Assembly (NCBI GenBank): GCA_019636445.1
Contig: JAHBXO010000012.1
Location: 1 to 64,000, forward strand
Direction of reading: 5' to 3'
Length of the DNA stretch: 64,000 nt
Origin: Gemmataceae bacterium
GTDB lineage: Bacteria > Planctomycetota > Planctomycetia > Gemmatales > Gemmataceae
The notes beneath the pieces are model-generated. The model did not search any database. It worked only from the letters and a program-made list of their open reading frames with translations, and was not told the DNA's origin. Shown piece by piece: positions 9,794 through 18,417 of this stretch (position 1 is its first letter; each line of letters opens with the position of its first letter). Both the position numbers and the translations under genes were made by a program.

Positions 9794-12166
9794 ATGACTC
9801 CACTGTTCGGTGAACTGGCGTTGCGGGGGTGGTTCCCCGGTTGGCTGGCGCTCCTGCTGGGCGTCGCGGCCGTCGCGTCGGTCGTGTTGCTGTACCGGCG
9901 CGAGGCGGGCCGCGTCTCCACGCCGATGCGGGCGCTCATGGCCGGGCTGCGCGCCGCCACGCTCGCCGCCATCCTGTTCCTCGTCATGCGTCCGTCGTGG
10001 CTGTCCGAAACGAACGGCGAACGGCCGAAGGCGATCGCGCTGCTCGTCGACGATTCCGAGAGCATGAAGTCGCGCGACCCGCGCCTGAACTTCCCCGACA
10101 AGTGGCGGACGGCGGTGGCGTTGAATCTTGTGCCGCCCGACAAGCCGATGCCGGTGAATCCGTCCGCGGGCGACCTGCCGGACGCGACGCCGGAGAAGCC
10201 GACGCGGCTGGAACTCGCGCAGGCCGTGTTGAAGCACCCGAAGCTCGACCTCATCAAGAAACTCGAAGCCGTCGGTCCCGTCCAGCCCGCCGCGTTCGGC
10301 CTGCGCCGCAATGCCAAGGACGCGCGCGACGGCCAGTGGGTCGACCTCCTCAGCGGCAGCGAACCGCGCACCGCCATCGCGGATGCGTGCTTCGATCTGC
10401 TCCGCCGCGACGAGAACGAACAGCCTGCCGCCATCGTCATCATCACCGACGGCCGCGAGAACGCCAGCGAGCGCAGCCTCGACGACCTCGCCGCCGAGTG
10501 CGCGCGGCTCCAGATCCCCATCCACGTCTACGGCGTCGGCAGCTCCTTCTTCGGTCAACTCCGCATCCGCGAAGCCGTCGTCAACGAGACGCTCTTCGTC
10601 GACGACACCGTCAGCGTCCCCGTCCGCTACCGGATGCGCGGCTTCAAGGACGGCGTCGTCGAGATGGTCCTCAAGCTCAACGGCCAGGAAGTCGCCCGCA
10701 AAACCGTCGACGCGAAGGATGGCGAGGACCTCAAGGAAATCCTCTCGTTCGTGCCCCAACAGAAGGACGCCCTCTCCGGCAAGCAGGAAATCACGACGAC
10801 CGTGCGTGTCGTCTCCGGCCTCGAAACCGTCACCGACGAAGTGACCAAATCCGTGCGCATCGTCGACCGCAAGGTGAAGGTGCTCGTCGTCGATTCGATT
10901 CCGCGCTGGGATTTCAAGTTCCTCCAGCGCTCGCTGCTCCGCGACCGGCGCGTCGTTGCAAGCTTCTACCTGACGGACGGCGACTCGCGGGCGATGAAGT
11001 CGGGCGAGCCGTTCCTGCCGCAGTTCCCCGCCACGCGGCCGGAACTGTTCGACTACGACCTCTTGATCCTCGGCGACGTGCCGGCGTCGTTCTTCAGCCC
11101 CGATCAGCAGGTAATGATTCGCGAGTTCGTCGCCGAAGGCGGCGGCTTCCTCCAGATCGCGGGGCGGAACCACGGCCCTTCGAGCTACGTCGGCACGCCG
11201 CTCGCCGACGTGCTCCCGGTGGAAATTGAATCGCAGAAATTCGCCATCGACACGGGAACCCGTCCCGTGTCCTACCGGCCGGACCTCACGCCGTCGGGCG
11301 TTCGTTCCGCCGTGCTCTCGCTGGACGACGACCCCGTCGAGAATCTGAAGGTGTGGAAGGAACTGCCGGAGTTCTACTGGCACTATCCGGTGACGAAGTT
11401 GAAGCCCGCGGCCGAGGCGTACCTGACGCACCCGAAGGACCGCACGACGGACGACAAGCCGATGCCGATTTACGCCGCCCATTACTACGGCAAGGGGTAC
11501 AGCGTCTGGGTCGGCTTCGACGAGACGTGGCGCTGGCGGTTCAACGCCGCCGACAAGTACTTCTCCCGGTTCTGGAGCCAGGGCGTGTATGTCGCCGGCG
11601 TGCCGCGGACCGTCGGCACAAAGCTTACGCAGCTTTCGCTGGATACGTCCGACCCGCAGCTCGGGAAGACCGGCCAGATCTACGCGCGGCTCTACAACCC
11701 CGACCTGCGACCGATCGCCGCCGAACGGCTGGAAGCCCGGCTCGAACGGCTCGACGCCGCCGTCGACGACCGCGACCGCAGCCTGCCGATCGAACTCAAG
11801 GCCTTGCCCGGCGTACCCGGCGAGTTCATCGCGACGATCCCGTTCAACCGCGTCGGCCGCTTCGCCCTCCGAGTGGACAACGGCAGCGATCCGGCGTCGC
11901 TCGAATATCGCGTCGCCCTGCCGCCAGACCACGAGCAAGCCGCCGGCGGGCTGGCCGAGGAACAACTCCGCAAACTCGCCGAAGCGACCGGCGGCACGTT
12001 CCACCGCGAGGAGGACCTGCACACGCTCGCCGCGAGCGTGAAGCCGAAGACCGCGCCGTTCAGTCGACGCGACGAGACGCTGCTCTGGAACAAATGGGCG
12101 ATGCTCCTCGTCATCGGTTTGTTCTCGGTGGAATGGATCGTCCGGAAATTCAACAGCCTGAGCTGA
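9794..12166 (+). CDS. Large VWA / GATase-like membrane protein
   Basis: This 790-residue protein has two N-terminal membrane segments (about 16-34 and 46-66), a VWA-like domain with the metal-site variant DDSESMK near residue 86 and a second strand ITDGREN near 215, a beta-rich region, then a GATase1-like domain (VLVVDSIPRWDFKFLQR, about 365-480). One C-terminal membrane span lies just before the end. It parallels the previous gene in domain order and is probably an ancient duplicate. It is likely part of the same envelope complex. The final codons and stop overlap the first copy of a 19-bp direct repeat (12149-12167) that brackets hairpin repeat C. Confidence 0.85.
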   Translation: MTPLFGELALRGWFPGWLALLLGVAAVASVVLLYRREAGRVSTPMRALMAGLRAATLAAILFLVMRPSWLSETNGERPKAIALLVDDSESMKSRDPRLNFPDKWRTAVALNLVPPDKPMPVNPSAGDLPDATPEKPTRLELAQAVLKHPKLDLIKKLEAVGPVQPAAFGLRRNAKDARDGQWVDLLSGSEPRTAIADACFDLLRRDENEQPAAIVIITDGRENASERSLDDLAAECARLQIPIHVYGVGSSFFGQLRIREAVVNETLFVDDTVSVPVRYRMRGFKDGVVEMVLKLNGQEVARKTVDAKDGEDLKEILSFVPQQKDALSGKQEITTTVRVVSGLETVTDEVTKSVRIVDRKVKVLVVDSIPRWDFKFLQRSLLRDRRVVASFYLTDGDSRAMKSGEPFLPQFPATRPELFDYDLLILGDVPASFFSPDQQVMIREFVAEGGGFLQIAGRNHGPSSYVGTPLADVLPVEIESQKFAIDTGTRPVSYRPDLTPSGVRSAVLSLDDDPVENLKVWKELPEFYWHYPVTKLKPAAEAYLTHPKDRTTDDKPMPIYAAHYYGKGYSVWVGFDETWRWRFNAADKYFSRFWSQGVYVAGVPRTVGTKLTQLSLDTSDPQLGKTGQIYARLYNPDLRPIAAERLEARLERLDAAVDDRDRSLPIELKALPGVPGEFIATIPFNRVGRFALRVDNGSDPASLEYRVALPPDHEQAAGGLAEEQLRKLAEATGGTFHREEDLHTLAASVKPKTAPFSRRDETLLWNKWAMLLVIGLFSVEWIVRKFNSLS

Positions 12167-12304
12167 AATGCAAAGCCCGACTTCCGAAGTCCGGTTTCGA
12201 CTTCGGAAGTCGATCGCACCGAGGACTTCCGAAGTCGAAGCCGGACTTCGGAAGTCGGGGATTGTGGAAAGGGATCATTTGGTATTTCAACAGCCTGAGC
12301 TGAA
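12149..12304. repeat. 19-bp direct repeats flanking hairpin C
   Basis: The sequence TTCAACAGCCTGAGCTGAA occurs at 12149-12167 and again, identically, at 12286-12304. The first copy encodes the last residues and TGA stop of the upstream gene. The second is non-coding and ends 4 nt before the next ATG. Between them lie 118 bp containing hairpin C. This looks like a target duplication produced when the hairpin arrived, although slippage during repair could give the same pattern. Confidence 0.85.
12176..12259. repeat. Long hairpin repeat C
   Basis: Two 36-bp inverted arms (12176-12211 and 12224-12259) match at all but one position, and that position can form a G-U pair. The loop is 12 nt. Each arm contains two small palindromes of the form GACTTCSGAAGTC, so the cassette holds four copies. 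It sits between two co-directional genes of the VWA operon, 49 nt before the ATG at 12309. Confidence 0.92.
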
Positions 12305-12308
12305 CCGC

Positions 12309-14183
12309 ATGGACGAACTGATCCACCAACTGAAGCGCTGGCAGGGCCGGGAACGGTTGTTCCGGTTCGCGTGGGGACTGGCGCGCTGGTCGGCCGTCGT
12401 GCTCGGCGGGCTGGCGACGTGCTGCCTCGTCGACTGGACGATTGACCGCTATCGCGACACGCCGATGCTCCTGCGCATCCTGATGACCTTCGGCCAACTG
12501 GCGCTCTACTCTGCGGCGGCGGTCTGGTTCCTGTATCGACTTCGCACGCCGTCCATCGATGTGCTCGCAAGCAAGGCCGAGACGGCGTTCCCCGAGTTCG
12601 ACCACCGGATCGTGACGGCGCTGCAGCTCAACCGGCCGACGGCGAAGACGCAGGGGATGTCCCCGCAGCTCATCGGCGACGTGACGCGCGAAGCCGTCGC
12701 CCTCGCCGCACGTCACGACCTGACGAAACTCGCCGAGACCGATCGCCTCCGCCGCGCCGCCCTTGTCCTCGCGCCGCTGGCGCTCGTCGCCCTCGCGATC
12801 TTCGCCTTCAATCCGAAGCTGGTGCTGGCGCTCGTCGCCCGGCAAGCCCTGCTGCCTGCGGACATCCCGCGATCGGTCGCCCTCGTCCCCGACACGGCGA
12901 AACTCTGGCCCAGCGGCGATCCGGTGAAGCTCACCTTCCGCGTCAGCGGCAAATTCACGGAATCCTCCGTCGGCACCGCGATCGTCGAACCCGAAGGCCT
13001 TCCCGCCGAGACGTACGACCTGAAGTTCCTGGAACGAATCGACGAATCGACGGCGCGATTCGCGGCCGACTATCCGCCCTCCAGCGTGCCGTTCACGTTC
13101 CGCGCCCGCCTGCACGACGGCCGCACGCGCGTGCCCGGCGAAGTCCGCTTCGAGCCGCGCCCGGTCGTCAAGACCGTAAGCGCCTGGCTGCGAATGCCGA
13201 CCTACGTCGACCCCGAGGGAAAACGCACCTACGAACGCTTCCAGCCCGAAGGCGAAGTGACCGCCCTGCCCGGCTGCGGACTGCGCGTGGCGATCGAATC
13301 GTCCAAGCCGCTGAAGAGCGCAAGCCTCGTGATGCTCCAGCGCACGGCCGCCGGCGTCGAGGAACCGCTCGGCGAACCGACGACGATGGCGCTCGACGCC
13401 GATCGCACGGCCGCGAGTGCCGTCGCGGCGATTCCGGCCAAGGCCGTCGGCTACCGCATTCTCGTGACCGACGACAATGACTTCGCGAACCTCAACCCGC
13501 CCCGCCGCGGCATCGGCATCGCGCCCGACGACCCACCGCGCGTGAACCTGCTGCCCGAAATCCTCAAGGACCCGCGCGACCCCGGCCCGATCGACGACTA
13601 CGAAGTGACCGGCATGCCCCTCGTCCTCGGCGGCCGCGTGCAGATCGGCTACGCCGCTCGCTCGCCCCTCGGCCTCGACCGCGCGTTCATCATGTACCGC
13701 GTCAACGATTCCGAATCCTGGACCCCCTACCCCCTCGCCCCGACCGTCGCCGACCTCGCGAAGACCGGCAAGTTCATTCCCGAACTCGGCGTCTTCGAGA
13801 ATTCCGGCGAGGATGGCAAAGTGGACTTTTACCGCTTCCCATCCCCGGATATTGACAGCGAACCCCCGGGGCTGGAAGCCGGCGGGCGCTACAACTTCGA
13901 GACGGCCGCACTCAAGAAAACCGTGAACGGGAAGGAAACGAAACTCGAAGTCGGCGACCGGGTTGAATTCCATGTGGCGGTCTATGACCGTAACCCCGAC
14001 CCGAACCGCCTGCCGGGGCGTTCCGAAAGCCGCATCAAGGCGGTCGTGACGCAGTCGCAGTGGGAAGACTGGAACCGCCAGCGGGACCAGAGCCGCGAGC
14101 GGTTGAAGCAGCTGGAGGAACGGCAGCGCGGCGTCTTCGGCGGGGCCGCTCCCGCCGCCGGCAACCCGTTCCGCAAACCGTGA
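12309..14183 (+). CDS. Large membrane-anchored protein of the VWA operon
   Basis: This 624-residue protein has two N-terminal membrane segments (about 22-42 and 58-80) and a third hydrophobic stretch near 150-175 (ALVLAPLALVALAIFAF). A long, probably periplasmic beta-rich region follows, and the C-terminus is charged and Arg-rich with a coiled-coil tendency (SQWEDWNRQRDQSRERLKQL). I do not recognise a named family with confidence; it resembles DUF4175-like proteins seen in similar operons. The ATG at 12309 is chosen because the in-frame ATG at 12168 would translate hairpin repeat C. It is co-directional with the VWA genes and the coiled-coil gene downstream, which suggests one envelope machine. 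Confidence 0.8.
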   Translation: MDELIHQLKRWQGRERLFRFAWGLARWSAVVLGGLATCCLVDWTIDRYRDTPMLLRILMTFGQLALYSAAAVWFLYRLRTPSIDVLASKAETAFPEFDHRIVTALQLNRPTAKTQGMSPQLIGDVTREAVALAARHDLTKLAETDRLRRAALVLAPLALVALAIFAFNPKLVLALVARQALLPADIPRSVALVPDTAKLWPSGDPVKLTFRVSGKFTESSVGTAIVEPEGLPAETYDLKFLERIDESTARFAADYPPSSVPFTFRARLHDGRTRVPGEVRFEPRPVVKTVSAWLRMPTYVDPEGKRTYERFQPEGEVTALPGCGLRVAIESSKPLKSASLVMLQRTAAGVEEPLGEPTTMALDADRTAASAVAAIPAKAVGYRILVTDDNDFANLNPPRRGIGIAPDDPPRVNLLPEILKDPRDPGPIDDYEVTGMPLVLGGRVQIGYAARSPLGLDRAFIMYRVNDSESWTPYPLAPTVADLAKTGKFIPELGVFENSGEDGKVDFYRFPSPDIDSEPPGLEAGGRYNFETAALKKTVNGKETKLEVGDRVEFHVAVYDRNPDPNRLPGRSESRIKAVVTQSQWEDWNRQRDQSRERLKQLEERQRGVFGGAAPAAGNPFRKP

Positions 14184-14280
14184 CGATTTCTCCGTTGCAC
14201 CGCGACGGAAAAGGGTCGATACTGAGTTAACCTTCCGCTGGGCCGTCTCTCCGCCCCGCGCTTCCGTTCGGAGTACGTCC

Positions 14281-17200
14281 ATGTCGATTCGTCGCCTCGC
14301 GCTCGCCGCCCTGCTCGCGGGTTTCGGCCTCCCGGCGTCGGCCGCCAACCCGGACCTCGATCCGGCCGCGCAGAAGATCCAGCAGAAGAAGGTGCAGGCG
14401 GAGATCGAACAGACCGCCCGCCGGATCGGCACGACGCTCCGCGCGATGCGCTACCAGAAGCTCGACGCCGGCACCGAGTCCAAGATGCTCGACGAAGTGG
14501 CCGTGACGCTGAAGGGTCTCAGCGACGAACAGGTCAAGGCCGTCCTCAAGCACCTTGACGGCGCGCTGAAGGCACCGGACGAGGAGACGGCCACGAAGGA
14601 ACAGCGCGAGGCGTACCTCAAGCACCGGCAGATCGTCACGTCGCTCAAGGGTCTCGTCCACAAACTGGACATCCTCAAGACGCTCGACCAGGCGGCGACG
14701 CGGATCGACAAACTGGCCAAGGACCAGCTCGCCTTGCATTTGAAGGCGGTCTCCGCGGAGAATTTCAAACCGGTCGCCACGCGCCCCGGGCGCATCGTGC
14801 GGGACGACCGCGAGGAACAAGCCGACAGCCAAGGCGACCTGCGGAACGAAATCCTCGCCATCACGACGCAGCTTGGCACCCTTCGCCCGAATTTGAACCC
14901 GGACCAGAAATCTCGGCTGGATGCGGCCGACGCGCACGGCAAGGGCGGACAGATCGCGGCCGACATGCAGATCGCCGCCAGCAATCTGAATGGCGGGCAA
15001 TTCTCGAGCGCCTCCGACCGGCAGTTGCGTGTGGCCAAGGAACTCCAGGCGCTCGCCGCCGCGCTCCGATCGCCGCGCGACAAGATCGCCGCCATGAAGG
15101 AGCTGCGCGATCGCGTCGAGAAGGCGTTCCAGGCCGAGACCGCCCTCAAGGCCGAGACGGAAAAGGCCAAGAACCCCGAAGAGCGCAAGCGCGACCCCGA
15201 CCGATTCGAGCGCTACGCCCAGGACCCGAAGAAGGTCGAAGCGCACCGGCTCGCGGACGAACAGGCGAAGCTGGAATTCGAGACGCGCGAGATCCGCAAG
15301 ACGCTGGAGAACGTGTCGAAGGAGGCCGCTGCGAAACTGACGCCGGCCGAGTCCGAGATGAAGCGGGCGCAGGACGAACTGCGCATCAACGAAAGCCCCG
15401 AAAAGGCCGTGCCCGCCGAGGAGAACGCCGCCGAGCGCCTCAAGGAGACGCGGGACGAACTCGACAAGCAGATCGCCGCCGCCGAGAAGGAGAAATCCGA
15501 CGCCCTCGCCGCGACGAAGAAGGCCGCCGAGGAAGTGCAGAAGCTGATCCAGGAGCAGAAGAAGGTCCAGGCCGAGACGAAGGACGCGAAGAAGCCGGAG
15601 AACCTCGACAAGGTCGCCCAGGCGCAGAAGGAGATCGCCAAGAAGGCCGAGGAACTCAAGAACCTGCCCCTGCCCGACAAGAAGGACGCCACCGAGGCCC
15701 TGAAAAAGGCCGCGAACGAGGCCGACAAGGCCGCCGACAAGCTCGCGAACCGCGAGAAGGACGAGGCCCAACCCAAGCAGGACGAGACGCTCAAGGCGCT
15801 TGAAGCCGCGAAGAAAGCGCTCGACGAGAAGGCCGCGGAGATCGAGAAGCGCCGCGAGGACATGGCCAAGATCGACGAGGCCCAAAAGAAGCTCGAGAAA
15901 CTGACCAAAGAAGAAAAGAAGATCGCGGACGAGGCAAGGAAGTCGACCGACTCCGACAAGGGAAAGAACGAGGAACTGGCCAAGAAGCAGGAACAACTGA
16001 CACCCCAGACGAAGGACGTGGCCAAGGACGTGAAGGACGCCGCCCCCGACGCCGCGAAGAAGATCGACGAAGGCGCCGAGAAGATGGAGTCCGCCAAGAA
16101 GGACCTCGACCAGAACAAGCCGATGCCCGCCGCCGACAAGGGGAACGAAGCGGCCAAGAAGCTCGAGGAAGCCCAGGAGGCGCTGCAGAAGAAGGCGGAG
16201 GAGCTGAAAGCGAAGGAAATCGCCGACCAGGCCGCGCTGCAGCCGAACCAGGTGAACCCGCAGGACGCCGCCCAGCAGTTGGCGAAGGCGATCGAGCAGG
16301 CGAACAAGGCCGCCGAACAGGCGAAGAAGGCGGAGGAGCTTCAAAAGAACCAGGCGCAGAACCTCGCGGAGCAGCAGAAGCAGATCGCCAAGCAGGCCGA
16401 GCAGATGAAGCAACCCGACGCCGCGGCCGACGCGCAGGAGGCCGCCAAGGCGCTCGAGAAGGGCGACCTGCCAAAGGCTTTGCAAGAGCAGCAGAAGGCG
16501 CTCGAAAAGCTGAACGATGCCGCCAAGGGTGAGCCGATGCCCGGCGAACCGATGATGGGCGAAAAGGGCGAAGGCCAACCCATGAAGGGCGAAGGCCAAC
16601 CCATGAAGGGCGAAGGCCAACCCATGAAGGGCGAAGGCCAACCCATGAAGGGCGAAGGTCAGCCGATGTCCGGCGAGCCGAAGAATAACGCCCAGCTCGC
16701 CAAGGCTCAACAACAACTGAAGGAAGCCACCGAAGCCCTTCAACAGTCGATGCAGGCGAATCAGGCCGCTCAGGCCGCCCTTAACCAGGCGCAGGCGCAG
16801 GCTCCGACCTCGGTGCAGGAGCAACTGAACCAGGCCGCGCAGAAGCTCAACGACGCCGGCCAGCAGCTCGGTCAGGGCCAGCCGATGCAAGCCGGCCAGT
16901 CGCAGCAGCAAGCCGCCCAGCAACTCGGCCAGGCGCTCCAATCGCTCAACGAAGCCGCCAAGCAGATGGGCCAACCCGGAGCGCAACCCGGCCAGCCCCA
17001 GCAGGCGCAGGGCCAGCAACCCGGCCAACAACCGGGCCAACAACCCGGCCAGCAACCGGGGCAACAACCCGGCCAGCAACCGGGGCAGCAGGGTCAACAG
17101 GGGCAGCAACCCGGCCAGCAGCCCGGTCAGAAGGGCCAAAACAATCAGGAAAACAACCAGGCCAAGGGCGAAGGCGACCGCCAAGGCCCCGGCCAGATGA

Positions 17201-17409
17201 AGAACGCCGCCTCCAGCGGCACCGCCAAGGACGCCGACGGTTCCTTCATCAACCTCCAGAAGAAGGAACGCGACAAGGTCCAGCAGAACGCCGAAGCCGC
17301 CTTCCCCGCCGAGTTCCGCGAGAAGCTCAAGAACTACAACATCAACATCAAGAACGCCGGCAAGCCGCAGGAGAAGGCTCCCGCGAAGCCCGAAGAGAAG
17401 AAGCCGTAA
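14281..17409 (+). CDS. Secreted coiled-coil, Gln/Pro/Gly-rich repeat protein
   Basis: This 1042-residue exported protein starts with a signal peptide (MSIRRLALAALLAGFGLPASAA). Residues about 40-740 are a very long Lys/Glu/Ala-rich helical region that should form coiled coils. Near residues 762-796 are five 7-residue KGEGQPM units. Residues about 905-950 are a run of GQQP units. The C-terminus is charged, with AAFPAEFREKLKNYNINIKN. The length and low complexity suggest a fibrous periplasmic or matrix component; no enzyme motif is seen. It lies between the membrane protein and the toroid protein of the VWA series, 97 bp and 14 bp away, so it is probably co-expressed. It resembles proteins described only as coiled-coil in planctomycete MoxR loci. 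Confidence 0.85.
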   Translation: MSIRRLALAALLAGFGLPASAANPDLDPAAQKIQQKKVQAEIEQTARRIGTTLRAMRYQKLDAGTESKMLDEVAVTLKGLSDEQVKAVLKHLDGALKAPDEETATKEQREAYLKHRQIVTSLKGLVHKLDILKTLDQAATRIDKLAKDQLALHLKAVSAENFKPVATRPGRIVRDDREEQADSQGDLRNEILAITTQLGTLRPNLNPDQKSRLDAADAHGKGGQIAADMQIAASNLNGGQFSSASDRQLRVAKELQALAAALRSPRDKIAAMKELRDRVEKAFQAETALKAETEKAKNPEERKRDPDRFERYAQDPKKVEAHRLADEQAKLEFETREIRKTLENVSKEAAAKLTPAESEMKRAQDELRINESPEKAVPAEENAAERLKETRDELDKQIAAAEKEKSDALAATKKAAEEVQKLIQEQKKVQAETKDAKKPENLDKVAQAQKEIAKKAEELKNLPLPDKKDATEALKKAANEADKAADKLANREKDEAQPKQDETLKALEAAKKALDEKAAEIEKRREDMAKIDEAQKKLEKLTKEEKKIADEARKSTDSDKGKNEELAKKQEQLTPQTKDVAKDVKDAAPDAAKKIDEGAEKMESAKKDLDQNKPMPAADKGNEAAKKLEEAQEALQKKAEELKAKEIADQAALQPNQVNPQDAAQQLAKAIEQANKAAEQAKKAEELQKNQAQNLAEQQKQIAKQAEQMKQPDAAADAQEAAKALEKGDLPKALQEQQKALEKLNDAAKGEPMPGEPMMGEKGEGQPMKGEGQPMKGEGQPMKGEGQPMKGEGQPMSGEPKNNAQLAKAQQQLKEATEALQQSMQANQAAQAALNQAQAQAPTSVQEQLNQAAQKLNDAGQQLGQGQPMQAGQSQQQAAQQLGQALQSLNEAAKQMGQPGAQPGQPQQAQGQQPGQQPGQQPGQQPGQQPGQQPGQQGQQGQQPGQQPGQKGQNNQENNQAKGEGDRQGPGQMKNAASSGTAKDADGSFINLQKKERDKVQQNAEAAFPAEFREKLKNYNINIKNAGKPQEKAPAKPEEKKP
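16564..16668 (+). repeat. Five tandem 21-bp units inside the coiled-coil gene
   Basis: A 21-bp unit starting AAGGGCGAAGGCCAACCC and ending in ATG is repeated five times in frame. The first four copies are nearly identical and the fifth is diverged. It encodes KGEGQPM. The low divergence implies recent expansion or homogenisation, and copy number may vary between strains. Confidence 0.9.
17011..17130 (+). repeat. Tandem 12-bp units encoding GQQP
   Basis: About ten imperfect 12-bp units of the type CAGCAACCCGGC encode a GQQP run near the end of the coiled-coil protein. Third-position changes are scattered among the units, so this array looks older than the 21-bp one upstream. Confidence 0.85.
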
Positions 17410-17423
17410 TCGAGGACCGATCC

Positions 17424-18401
17424 ATGACGCGGTTGCTGCTGGTCCTGTCGGTGTCGTTCGCCCTTCTCGCCGCGCCCGCCCGCGCCGACGAGAAGGTCAA
17501 GATCGACGCCGACACCAAGAAGTCGGTCGACAAGGCGCTCGCCTGGCTCAAGGACCACCAGGACCGCGACGGGAAGTGGGGCAACACCGCCGTCACCTCC
17601 TTCGCCCTCCTCGCCTTCATGGCCAACGGCCACGTGCCCAACCAGGGCCTCTACGCTCCCGAAGTGGCGAAGGCCGTCCGCCACCTCCTCGCCGAAGCGA
17701 AGGAGGACGGCTACCTCGCCGGCCGCGGCGGTGGCAACATGTACTGCCACGGCATGGCCACGCTCGCTCTCACGCAGGTCTACGGCATGACCGGCGACGA
17801 GGAAGTGAAGAAGGTCCTTAAGAAGGCCGTCGACCTCATCGTCAAAAGCCAGAACACCGAGGGAGGCTGGCGCTACGATCCGTCCCCCACCGGTGCCGAC
17901 ATCTCCGTCACGATCATGCAGGTGATGGCCCTGCGGGGCGCCAAGGATAGCGGCCTGCACGTCCCCGACGCCACAATCAAGGACGCCCTCAAGTACATCG
18001 ACAAGTGCCACGACCTCCGCACCGGCGGCTACAAGTACATGCCCTATTCCTCCGGCGCCGGCTACGCCCGCACCGCCGCCGGCGTCTGCGTCCTCCAACT
18101 CGGCGGCGACTATGAGGCCAAGCAGATCGAAGCCGCCGTCAAGTACATGGAACGCGAAGAAAACGACCGCCAGCACTACTGGTACGGCCACTACTACGCC
18201 GCGCACGCCTTCCATCAGGTCGGCGGCAAGAAGTGGGAGGACTACTACTCCCGCATGAAGGACACGTTGCTAACGCGCCAGCGCGCCAGCGGCGAATGGC
18301 TCGAACGGATGGAGCAGCACAACGGCGCGTCCTACCAGACCGCCATCGCCGTCCTCATCCTCAGCGTCCCGTCGAACTACCTGCCCATCTACCAGCGCTA
18401 G
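17424..18401 (+). CDS. Secreted prenyltransferase/squalene-oxidase-repeat protein
   Basis: This 325-residue protein has a signal peptide (MTRLLLVLSVSFALLAAPARA) and an alpha/alpha-toroid built from terpene-cyclase-like repeats. QW-like motifs are visible, for example QDRDGKWGN near residue 50 and QNTEGGWRY near 147, along with repeated TSFALLAF/TIMQVMAL helices. The DxDD acid motif of real squalene-hopene cyclases is absent, and the protein is half the length of a cyclase, so catalysis is unlikely. Proteins of this type are common in planctomycetes beside MoxR/VWA genes. It begins 14 bp after the coiled-coil gene and is the last plus-strand gene of the series; the DUF1552 gene converges on it 16 bp further on. 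Confidence 0.88.
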   Translation: MTRLLLVLSVSFALLAAPARADEKVKIDADTKKSVDKALAWLKDHQDRDGKWGNTAVTSFALLAFMANGHVPNQGLYAPEVAKAVRHLLAEAKEDGYLAGRGGGNMYCHGMATLALTQVYGMTGDEEVKKVLKKAVDLIVKSQNTEGGWRYDPSPTGADISVTIMQVMALRGAKDSGLHVPDATIKDALKYIDKCHDLRTGGYKYMPYSSGAGYARTAAGVCVLQLGGDYEAKQIEAAVKYMEREENDRQHYWYGHYYAAHAFHQVGGKKWEDYYSRMKDTLLTRQRASGEWLERMEQHNGASYQTAIAVLILSVPSNYLPIYQR

Positions 18402-18417
18402 CCGTCCGCCCGACGGC

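Noticed and set aside
9719..12022. 767-codon open frame on the minus strand
   Set aside because: Antisense to the VWA gene, which has clear membrane segments and VWA motifs.
16564..16668. Possible CRISPR array
   Set aside because: The repeats are contiguous without spacers, in frame, and encode KGEGQPM.
14227..17184. 985-codon Leu-rich open frame on the minus strand
   Set aside because: It mirrors the Lys/Glu-rich coiled-coil gene; reverse complements of AAG and GAG codons give Leu and Phe/Leu runs.
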